Assembly: GCA_031272895.1 (NCBI GenBank)
Contig: JAISSW010000016.1
Location: forward strand, 1 to 64,000
Source of the DNA: Clostridium sp.
GTDB taxonomy: Bacteria > Bacillota > Clostridia > Oscillospirales > Acutalibacteraceae
Direction: 5' to 3'
DNA length: 64,000 nt
Shown: in pieces, positions 56,608-64,000 of the stretch
Position numbering within the stretch: the stretch's first letter is position 1
How the letters are laid out: each line of letters begins with the position of its first letter
Notes under the pieces: model-generated
Told to the model about the DNA's origin: nothing
The model's database searches: none
What the model saw: only the letters and a program-made list of their open reading frames with translations
Made by a program: the position numbers and the translations under genes

Positions 56608-57421
56608 TGCGCCTCCTTTTGATTAGCCAAACCACAAGCACAAGCAGCGCCATGAATGCCGACGTTATTATTGCGGCATAAAGCAGGGTGTTATTAGCAA
56701 CAGGACTGCTTTGTGTCACCGCAGAGCTTATGACGCTATCGTCGCGTACGCCGCGTACATAAAGCCTGTGTGAGTTAATGCCGTAGGGTGTGCAGGTGAT
56801 AAGCGTAATATAATCGCCGCCGGCAATGGGCTTCAGCGGTTCTGTTTCCGTTGGCGTTACAACCAATATTTGGTCAACCCTGTAGCCTATTTTTTCACCC
56901 AGCACATGGATAATAATTGCGTCGCCAAGCTTAAGCTTATCAAGGTGGGTAAAAAGCTCATGCGAGGGAATACCGTTATGACCTGTAAGCACACAGTGCG
57001 TCCCCTCCCCGCCCACCGGCAGGGCTGTTGTGGGCATATGCCCTATGCCACGCTGCAGCACATCGTCGCTTACACCATGGTAAACCGGCAGTGAAGTCCC
57101 AATCGACGGCAACTCCAGCGCCGCCATAACGCCGTCGTTTCCCGCCGTAAGTATTTCGCCGTATTCCGGGAACGGCACCGGCTCCTTTTGGGAAAATGGG
57201 TCGTAGGGCGCAAGCCCTGAAACCTTGTTGTTGTATGCCTGCGCCAGCATAAATTGTTCGTCTGTTTCCTCCTTTGTCAGTTTTGCCGCCGCCTGCTCAT
57301 AGCGCTCAAGCAGCTCGCGCGATTGGTAGCTGTTCCACCACGAAGAAACCCAGGGGTAGGCAAAGATGCCTACCCCTATAAGGACAAATATTATTGCAAA
57401 GACTACCGTGCGCTTGCGCAT
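56591..57421 (-). CDS. Class C (pilin-polymerising) sortase, copy 1
   Basis: The 276-residue protein has an N-terminal membrane helix, the DPF lid (74-76), catalytic His148 (TGHNGI), Cys210 (TLITC) and Arg223 (HRLYVRG), and a C-terminal membrane helix with basic end. It differs enough from the next sortase to suggest different substrates, for example one joining backbone subunits and one handling ancillary pilins or anchoring; this is inference. Its start overlaps the pilin stop by one base, so translation is coupled to the pilin. Confidence 0.93.
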   Translation of the reverse strand: MRKRTVVFAIIFVLIGVGIFAYPWVSSWWNSYQSRELLERYEQAAAKLTKEETDEQFMLAQAYNNKVSGLAPYDPFSQKEPVPFPEYGEILTAGNDGVMAALELPSIGTSLPVYHGVSDDVLQRGIGHMPTTALPVGGEGTHCVLTGHNGIPSHELFTHLDKLKLGDAIIIHVLGEKIGYRVDQILVVTPTETEPLKPIAGGDYITLITCTPYGINSHRLYVRGVRDDSVISSAVTQSSPVANNTLLYAAIITSAFMALLVLVVWLIKRRRNEKGN

Positions 57422-59493
57422 TACTTATCTGCGGCTGCGTTCTTCTTGCGGCGTCCAACGACTATGCAAACGCCAACGCCCACAAACACTATGCCAAGCA
57501 CCACAAAGATTAACGCGCCCGTGCCGCCCGTGAACGGCAGCAGCAGGGACTTGGTATTGTAAACGGTCGTCGGGTCAGCCGGGTCATAGTTAACCTCAAT
57601 GTTCTCGTAATATGAGGTATAGTTAACCGCAATGATTGGGGTTGCGTTTTTGCCTGGCAGGCTGTAGCCGTCAGGGGCGTCAACCTCAACAAGGTAGTAG
57701 TAAGCGGTGGTTGCCGTTACTTCGTCCTTCGCCGGGTCGGCGTCCTGAATACCGTAGGAAAGCCCCTTAAAGGTTGCCGAACCATCGGAGGCTGTCACCT
57801 CGGTATAATCGGAGTAAACGGGTTCTTCATCGGTATCCGCGCTGTTACGCTGCTCAAACTCACTGTCAACGCCCAACACGGCAAAGTTTGCCGCCTTCGC
57901 CGCCTCAATGTCGTCCTGGTACAGGTCATAGTCAAACGCGACTGTGCCGCCGTTGTCCAAATCCCAGCTGTCCACGGTTTCTTGACTGACCTTGACGAGC
58001 TTGAACTTCGCGCCCTCAAGGTTCGCGTCGTCCTTAACGTCCTTTTTGATTATGCGGAAGCCTCCGGTGAAAACGAAGGGCTCGTCGCTCTCACGCTCAA
58101 TTTCCGGATTTTCCGGCTCGTCGGGGAGATCCTCGGCGTCCGTTTCCACACTTATGTCGTTATCGAACGCAAGGGAGGAACCATTGACCAACGGCGTGTT
58201 GAGCGGAGCATTTGCCAGCACACGGGTTTGCAGCGTGATGTGCAGGCAGGTATAATAGCTGATGTCAAACAGCGCCTTATCGGGGATTTGCTGTTGATAA
58301 TAGTCGTTCGCCTCATCATGCCCCAGCTTTGCACGGCCTGCGTCCGTCAGCACTATTTTTACCGTGCCGCCGCCCGTTGCGACAGGGTCGGAAGCTATGA
58401 TGTAGTAATCGCCGTCATACGGGTCTTCATACTCGCCCGTAGCGTCCTTTGAGGACTCTGTGAGCGTAATGTCGCCCGGAGAGGGATAGAAGCCCTCGTA
58501 GTCCTCATCGTTTATGTGGGAAGTGAAGTCGGCGTCGTCCACCCAAACAACCACGCTGCCGGGAATGTAATCAAGCCCTGTGCCGTAGGTATCTGTGACG
58601 GCATAGGTAGAGCTGTTGTCGGCAATCTGGGAGGGAATATCCGCGGTGATGTACCAGTTTACAGGCTCGTCATAGTCCGCGCCGCGGGAATCTGTTACGT
58701 CCTCCTCAATGCTGCCCTTGGTGTAATCGGGGTCATCATCGTCAACAATACCTGTGCCAACCTTTTTGGTAATGCCGATATCCTCGTTCTTGGGGTAAAC
58801 ATGAACGTCATAAAGCAGGTAATCCTGGCTTTCGTCAATATCAGCGGTCGCGTCATTGTCGGCTTCGTTTTCGGGTGTTTCGTCGTCGTCCTCAGCATAA
58901 GAGCCGCCTTGGATTGTGGTGGGAACGCTCACAAGGAAGTCATTTGCGGGGCGGGAAATGAGTGTTGGTGCCGGCTTCTCGTGCACAAGGTAAATACCTA
59001 CGGGCAGTTCGTCCGCCGTCGCCAAGCCTTCTTCGTCCGTGGTGATGTCCACGGGGGTAAAGTCGCCGTCTACCTTGTAGTAATCATAGGCCACCGGGCT
59101 GCTGTAATCCTCGTTTTTGTCAACAAAAACGCACAGCTTGTCGCCTACCGGCAAGGCTTCGTCGGCGTCAATCTCCTCCTGCGTCATCTTAACAAGCTTG
59201 GTGATTGTAAAGGTGATGCCCTCCACAGGCGCTACTCCGTCGGGAAGCTCGACGTTGTATTTCGTACCGTCATTGCGTCCGTCCGGCCAGTTCCCGTTGA
59301 CTGCGGAGTCATCGGCGTTTGCACCCGTTGTGTCCAACAGGTACTTGTGAATGGTGATGCTGCCCTCTGCATCGGGGTCAACAACCGTGTTGTTGTTTGC
59401 CGCCAGCGCCGGCAGTAGTGTGGCGCCAAGCAGCAGCATTACGGCAACAACAAGGGCGGTTAAGCGCCCAAGGGCTTTTTGCGATTTCTTCAT
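57421..59493 (-). CDS. Major (backbone) pilin with LPFTG anchor
   Basis: Shaft subunit of a sortase-built pilus, 690 residues. It has a signal peptide (about 1-32), an N-terminal domain, the pilin motif YDVHVYPK with the polymerising Lys235, a middle domain, a C-terminal SpaA-like domain with an E-box-like YLVEVDAPDGY, and the sorting signal LPFTG (652-656), hydrophobic segment and RRKK tail. The protein is rich in Asp and Glu. The ATG follows AAGGAGAAG. It is the gene right before the two sortases and the central piece of the locus. Confidence 0.92.
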   Translation of the reverse strand: MKKSQKALGRLTALVVAVMLLLGATLLPALAANNNTVVDPDAEGSITIHKYLLDTTGANADDSAVNGNWPDGRNDGTKYNVELPDGVAPVEGITFTITKLVKMTQEEIDADEALPVGDKLCVFVDKNEDYSSPVAYDYYKVDGDFTPVDITTDEEGLATADELPVGIYLVHEKPAPTLISRPANDFLVSVPTTIQGGSYAEDDDETPENEADNDATADIDESQDYLLYDVHVYPKNEDIGITKKVGTGIVDDDDPDYTKGSIEEDVTDSRGADYDEPVNWYITADIPSQIADNSSTYAVTDTYGTGLDYIPGSVVVWVDDADFTSHINDEDYEGFYPSPGDITLTESSKDATGEYEDPYDGDYYIIASDPVATGGGTVKIVLTDAGRAKLGHDEANDYYQQQIPDKALFDISYYTCLHITLQTRVLANAPLNTPLVNGSSLAFDNDISVETDAEDLPDEPENPEIERESDEPFVFTGGFRIIKKDVKDDANLEGAKFKLVKVSQETVDSWDLDNGGTVAFDYDLYQDDIEAAKAANFAVLGVDSEFEQRNSADTDEEPVYSDYTEVTASDGSATFKGLSYGIQDADPAKDEVTATTAYYYLVEVDAPDGYSLPGKNATPIIAVNYTSYYENIEVNYDPADPTTVYNTKSLLLPFTGGTGALIFVVLGIVFVGVGVCIVVGRRKKNAAADK

Positions 59494-59574
59494 TTTCTTC
59501 TCCTTTTATTGAAAATATGACCATCGGATTATAAGTGCTGCGACAGCTTTACCCGCTGTCAAAAACCACGCTCC

Positions 59575-62500
59575 TCATACGGACCCACCTCCGTCCGTTT
59601 TGAATGGTGCCTTTATATCAACCGTTTGTTTTTTGCGCCCGGTTAATACCAATGCAAGTGCGCTGAAGCCTGACGCAAGCGTGGCGGCAAGCCACCATAA
59701 CGTCCTGTTGTTGTCCCCCGTGTCAATCCCCCCGCCGGAGGGCTTTGTTGTAGCCGGTTCGCTTGGCGTTGTAGCGGAGCTGCTTATTGTCTTTGGGTAA
59801 ACCGTAACATCATAAAGCAGGTAGTCGCTGCCCTCGTCAAGCTCCGGGGTTGCCTTGTCGTCAATGCGTCCCGGCACGCTCATTGGGATGCTTACAAGAA
59901 AATCCCCTATGGGTGAGCTATCTGTGGGGGCTGTTATTTCGTGCAAAAGATAGACGCCAAGCGGCAGGTCTTCAAAAATGACCTTGCCGTTTGCCCCCGT
60001 TTTGGCGCTTAATGGCTCTGAGCTGCCGCTTAGCGCAACATATTTTTCGCCCGCTTGACTTGTGAAAAGCGGATTTGTTGCGCCGCTGTCTTCTGTAACC
60101 GCCGTTAGGCTGAATTCAACGCCCTCCACCGGCTTATAGGACTCACTGTCCGCAAAAAAGGCATCATTCGGGTTAAGCTCCGCGCCGGAGGCTGTGGCGT
60201 CGCTCTCCTGCCCATAATATGTAACAACCGCTATTGAGCCGTATTCGGGCACGGCAGCCGCCGCCTTTGCGCAGGGTATTCCCGCAGTTGTAAGGATTGC
60301 CGCGGAGCCAAGCCCTACGCCAAGCAGGAACGCAAGCTTTTTGCCGCGGCGCGCCTTTTTTCCTGTGTCAGTTTTCTTTCGCCTGTACAGCAGCAGCAAG
60401 CCCAAGCCCGAAAGCAGCAGCCCCGCAAGCACAAGTATTGGCGCTAAGGGGAAGCCTCCCGTTGGCGGCAAAGCCAGCACGCGCGCATTCGGCAAGTATA
60501 GTGTGCTGTTGAGCAAATAGAACGCGGGCGGCAGCTCGGCACCTGTCTTAACCGCCGCTATGCCCACCGTTCCGGCAAAGGGGTCAACCGTCAGCACCCA
60601 ATACCCGCTTGGAAGCGAGTAGCCATATGGAGTTTCCGTTTCAACTAAAATGTATATGTTCTTCTCCAGCTCTTCGCCGTAAAGCGTCAGGTCAGGGAGG
60701 AGAACATAACCATTGCTGCCGCTGACCGCCTGTTCATAAAGCTGCCAGCAGGAGGAGCCGTCGAGGAGGCTGTCATGGTCGTCGGCGTCGTGGTGTTCGT
60801 CGTTTCCGCAGCGCAGCACTTGGAATTTTGCCCCGCTCAGCGGCGCGGAGGTGTTAACCTCTGTTAGCGCAAGCTTGGTAAACGCAAAATCCTTGGATTT
60901 TTGGTTGTCGGCATACAGCACATGGTTGCCCGTTCCGTCCTCGTCCAACACGGTTATTGTTCCGGAAATCCTATCCGTCGGCACACCGGCGCCGCTATCC
61001 GGCTCAACGCTGACAAGTCCATCGGGCACTCCGTCGCTTGTGTCCTGCGCAAGGGGAACGGTTTGTGTCGCCGTCAGCTTCCAGCCGTCTAAATGCGCTC
61101 CGTTTTCGTCGGTTTCCGTCACGCGATAACGTGTGCCCTCCGCAAGGGCGGGAATCAGCGCACGCTCGCCCGTTTTCAGCTGAATAAGGTCATTTGCCCC
61201 AACAAAGCTGTCATAGCCCACGTCGTCCAGGTCGCTTATGTAAACCGTAACCGGGCTGCCCTGCGCATAGACCTGCCAGTTTTCTGTTTGCTGCGGCAGC
61301 GGCTCGCCGTCGCCGTCAAGCTCCACCGGGTCAAACTCCACGCGGAAATACCAAAGCTGTTCGGGGTCGCTCTCGCCCGTAACGCTCTTGCTTATCGACA
61401 GTGTAAACGGGTCCTTTTTCTTGCTGTCGTATATAACGGCATAGGCATCGCCCTCTGTTTGCAGCACCTGAGAGAAAACTGTGTTCTCGGCATTGCCCGC
61501 AATATTATCCGGCGTTTGGTGGGGTGCCTCCGCCATGCCTATGTCGCGCTCGCCGCTGATTTCAATCTTATAGTAACCGTCCTTTACCTCGTAGTAATCC
61601 ACGCCGCTTTTCTTCGGGGCGGAGATTTCCTTGAGGTAATAGGTTCCCGGGGCAAGGTCCGTAAAGCTGAGCCGCCCATTTGAATCAGTAATGAAACTGG
61701 AATAGGTATTGCCTTGCCTATCCGCCAAAACGGGCGTACCGTCCGGGTAATATAGCTTGAACTCCGTTCCCGGCAGAACGCCGCGGGTATCGGCCGCGTA
61801 TTTTGCAATAGAAATTTTGTGGCTGACCACCTTGTTTTCAAGGGAAATCCATTTGCCTCCGTTCGCCAGCATTGCCGCGCTCTCGTTGTAGGGCTGATAG
61901 ACATAGGTTTCGTCTGAGAGCGCATAGCCGCTTGGGGCTTGAATTTCCTTAAAGGTATAGCTCAGGCTTTCCTTAAAGCCGTCAAAGCCGCTGAGCGTTG
62001 TGCCGTCGTAGGCGGGAATATCGGCAGCTGTTGTGTAGTCCGGGATATTGAAGCTGCCGTCCGGGTTGGAGCTAATCAGCCAGCCGCCAAGCAAGGCAGT
62101 GTCAACAATATTAAGTCCGTCGTAAACCCGCATTTCAAACACTGCGCCGCCAAGCCCCGCAATAAGGTCAATCTTGCCGTCGGAGCGAAGTACCTGGTGC
62201 GGATTTTTGCCGGCGGCCTGCAGGGCTGCGTACGCACTGTCCAACTGCGCTTGGTCAACGGGGGACTTGGGGTTGTATGTGCCGACGTAATCCCCCTTGA
62301 GTATAATCGGCTTTACGGCTGTGTTGCTGAACTCATACTCAAATTCCTGCGCCGCAATGCTGCGCGCAACAGTAAATACATAGCTCTGGGTGTTATTCAA
62401 ATAGTCTCCGCTAATCGGAGCTTCGTCTGAGGGCTGCTCCTTAATGCGGTATATACCCTCGTAAAGCCCGTCAAGCTCCGCCTTACCCTGCGCGTCCGTT

Positions 62501-64000
62501 ACAAGGCTGCCTGCGGCTGTCCAACCGTCCGCCAAGCCGTCGCCGCTGTCATCCGCAATGGGCACACTCTTTTCAACATAGAATTTTATGCCTTCCAAAG
62601 GCTCATAGCTCACAAATTCCTTTGAGTCCGCCGTTGAAAGTGTACCGTCGGCATGGATTACAGCCCCTGTTTTGCTCACACTAACCTTGCCGGGAACCGG
62701 CTCCTGGTAATTCTTAACAACAACGCTGCCCGCGGCGAACGCCGTGCCGTTTCCGTCAAGCACCCTGTAATCCGTGCCAATCTTAAAGTAAACCGGCGAG
62801 TCGCTGCCCAAATAGCCGCTCGGCGCGGGCCGCTGCTCCACAGCGTAATACCATTCGTCATATTCCAGACCCGTTATTGACGCTATGCCGTTGGAATCCG
62901 TGGTATATTCCCCAATGTAGCTGTCCGGCAACGGGTCGTTTTCCTTATAGACCTTAAAGCTCACGTTTTCAAGCTTTACCCCATCTGTCACTTGGAGCAC
63001 AGCGGGGTCCTTCGCCGTTGCGACGCTGTTGTTAACGTCAATCCCCAGCTTTAGTATATTAACCTTTGCCTTTTCGATGTTTTTAACCACAACCGTGCCC
63101 GACTTGAACGGCAGCCCCTCCGGATAAGAGAGCGGCTTGCCCGTGGCGTCCACGGTAAAGTAGGTTGGCGTGCCGTTCTCCAAATAACCGGGAACGGTTG
63201 AGTTTTCCTCTATTCTGTAGAGCTGCCCAACCTTAAGCTTTGGCAGCAGCACCTTGCCGTAATTCGCGTCTGCCGGGTCACTGATTGTAGTGAACTGCCC
63301 AAGGCTAACATCTGTGCCGAGTATCCCGGTCCCTACCTCATAAAGTGTAAATTCCACTCCGCCCAGCTTAGTGAAGCTGCCGTTAATATCGGTTGGCGCT
63401 GTGTTAATGCTTGCCGAACCAAAGGGAATGCCCGCCTTTGTAAGCCAAACGTCAACAAGCGGATTGCGCGCAACAACCTCAAAGGGTGCGAGCCCATCTC
63501 CCGTGCCGCTTGCGGAAATAAAGTCCGAAACGCTGTAGCCTGACGGCGGCTCTTGCCAACTGCCGTTAATGTAAATCCTTAACGTGCCGACGACATATTC
63601 CGTCCTGTCGGGGTAAACCCTAAGGTCAAAGCGAATCCTATCCAACGAGCCGGGCGCGGCTGTTTCCTCAATGGTATAAACCACACCGGAGGCTGTCGTC
63701 AGCAGGCTGTTAAAGGAAACCTTACCCGCCGCGTCGGTGCTTGCCGTGCTGCTCCAGCTGTTGTATTCACCTTCTGTATTGAGCTTTTCGGGGTCGAGCG
63801 GGTCAACCGGCGTTTCCGCATAGTACGAAATCGCTCCGCGGCTGATTTTGAACTGTACTCCCTTGAGCGGCGCCGCGGGTGTCATGCCGTCATATTTTGT
63901 CAGCATCACACTGCCGCGCAGGGCGGAGGGCGGCACGGGGGTATTATAAATCGGCTGCACACCCGCCGTTCCTGCCGTTACAACATATCCTTCCTGCTCG
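59575..64000 (-). CDS. Giant SpaA-repeat adhesin fused in frame to a second pilin-like module (partial)
   Basis: The frame is open through the window edge, so the N-terminus and its signal peptide are missing; 1,475 residues are visible (numbered here from the GTG at 63960). It has at least seven SpaA/Cna-B-like domains with E-box motifs such as YTIEETAAPG, YAVEQRPAPSGY, YTFKEIQAPSGY, YYLKEISAPK and LVETETPYGY, which usually form internal isopeptide bonds. Residues 1164-1168 are LPPTG, followed by a membrane segment and RRKK. The frame then continues without stop into a basic-hydrophobic stretch like a signal peptide (KKLAFLLGVGLGS), a domain with a VYPK pilin motif, and a second end signal IDTGD (1412-1416) with hydrophobic helix and GRKK. 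This suggests two sortase substrates in one ORF. Confidence 0.85.
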   Translation of the reverse strand, partial: EQEGYVVTAGTAGVQPIYNTPVPPSALRGSVMLTKYDGMTPAAPLKGVQFKISRGAISYYAETPVDPLDPEKLNTEGEYNSWSSTASTDAAGKVSFNSLLTTASGVVYTIEETAAPGSLDRIRFDLRVYPDRTEYVVGTLRIYINGSWQEPPSGYSVSDFISASGTGDGLAPFEVVARNPLVDVWLTKAGIPFGSASINTAPTDINGSFTKLGGVEFTLYEVGTGILGTDVSLGQFTTISDPADANYGKVLLPKLKVGQLYRIEENSTVPGYLENGTPTYFTVDATGKPLSYPEGLPFKSGTVVVKNIEKAKVNILKLGIDVNNSVATAKDPAVLQVTDGVKLENVSFKVYKENDPLPDSYIGEYTTDSNGIASITGLEYDEWYYAVEQRPAPSGYLGSDSPVYFKIGTDYRVLDGNGTAFAAGSVVVKNYQEPVPGKVSVSKTGAVIHADGTLSTADSKEFVSYEPLEGIKFYVEKSVPIADDSGDGLADGWTAAGSLVTDAQGKAELDGLYEGIYRIKEQPSDEAPISGDYLNNTQSYVFTVARSIAAQEFEYEFSNTAVKPIILKGDYVGTYNPKSPVDQAQLDSAYAALQAAGKNPHQVLRSDGKIDLIAGLGGAVFEMRVYDGLNIVDTALLGGWLISSNPDGSFNIPDYTTAADIPAYDGTTLSGFDGFKESLSYTFKEIQAPSGYALSDETYVYQPYNESAAMLANGGKWISLENKVVSHKISIAKYAADTRGVLPGTEFKLYYPDGTPVLADRQGNTYSSFITDSNGRLSFTDLAPGTYYLKEISAPKKSGVDYYEVKDGYYKIEISGERDIGMAEAPHQTPDNIAGNAENTVFSQVLQTEGDAYAVIYDSKKKDPFTLSISKSVTGESDPEQLWYFRVEFDPVELDGDGEPLPQQTENWQVYAQGSPVTVYISDLDDVGYDSFVGANDLIQLKTGERALIPALAEGTRYRVTETDENGAHLDGWKLTATQTVPLAQDTSDGVPDGLVSVEPDSGAGVPTDRISGTITVLDEDGTGNHVLYADNQKSKDFAFTKLALTEVNTSAPLSGAKFQVLRCGNDEHHDADDHDSLLDGSSCWQLYEQAVSGSNGYVLLPDLTLYGEELEKNIYILVETETPYGYSLPSGYWVLTVDPFAGTVGIAAVKTGAELPPAFYLLNSTLYLPNARVLALPPTGGFPLAPILVLAGLLLSGLGLLLLYRRKKTDTGKKARRGKKLAFLLGVGLGSAAILTTAGIPCAKAAAAVPEYGSIAVVTYYGQESDATASGAELNPNDAFFADSESYKPVEGVEFSLTAVTEDSGATNPLFTSQAGEKYVALSGSSEPLSAKTGANGKVIFEDLPLGVYLLHEITAPTDSSPIGDFLVSIPMSVPGRIDDKATPELDEGSDYLLYDVTVYPKTISSSATTPSEPATTKPSGGGIDTGDNNRTLWWLAATLASGFSALALVLTGRKKQTVDIKAPFKTDGGGSV

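Noticed and set aside
59494-59574. Promoter-like TTGACA and TATAAT between adhesin and pilin
   Set aside because: The two elements are about 23 bases apart, too far for an ordinary sigma-A promoter; the pilin is more likely read through from the adhesin, perhaps with a processing hairpin (GACAGC/GCTGTC) in the gap.
1-64000. CRISPR arrays, tRNA and rRNA genes
   Set aside because: No regularly spaced direct repeats and no tRNA or rRNA signature were seen; most gaps between genes are too short to hold them.

Overview
The window looks like a chromosomal segment of a spore-forming, Gram-positive member of the class Clostridia, most likely an Oscillospirales-type gut bacterium. The supports are a SpoIIID sporulation regulator, two LytR-CpsA-Psr wall-polymer ligases, class C sortases with LPXTG-type pilins, threonine-rich linkers on surface proteins, and a zinc-ribbon/pseudokinase/PASTA protein. 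From about 19 kb to the right the DNA is GC-rich with uniform codon use. The left 18.6 kb is visibly less GC-rich and mixed in codon use, and ends in a serine recombinase, so it reads as an acquired accessory island.

Left island (1-18.6 kb): a type I restriction-modification operon (hsdM cut by the window edge, hsdS, a DinD-like gene, and hsdR broken near its 3' end by a one-base frameshift). Eighteen bases downstream follows a 987-residue reverse transcriptase fused to a nitrilase domain, the architecture of DRT1-type antiphage defence. RecQ and small genes come next (DUF1294, UPF0158, a DUF1653-flavin oxidase fusion, a MagIII-like glycosylase, a YgjP-like protease). The island ends with a Fic protein and small partner, a serine recombinase, and two paralogous HTH/zinc-finger proteins whose promoters share the same boxes.

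Housekeeping region (19-55.5 kb): on the minus strand, a radical SAM gene and a tight ileS/DJ-1/5-FCL/mltG/rsmI operon. IleS carries a swapped GIHH in place of HIGH. Around 26.6-34.9 kb are the two LCP proteins, an AlaS that ends at its editing domain, an orphan ABC transporter, two unknown exported proteins and spoIIID. Then come a VTT membrane protein, a galactokinase-like enzyme, tandem M42 peptidases, a GNAT, the pseudokinase, addB, rpoB-rpoC and valS. rpoBC has no rplJL upstream and no rpsL downstream.

Pilus locus (55.7-64 kb, minus strand): transcription runs leftwards through a giant multi-domain adhesin (cut by the window edge), a backbone pilin and two class C sortases. The adhesin ORF appears to be two sortase substrates joined in frame, with one sorting signal plus a secretion-signal-like segment in the middle and a second pilin-like module at the end.

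I found no rRNA, tRNA or CRISPR array.
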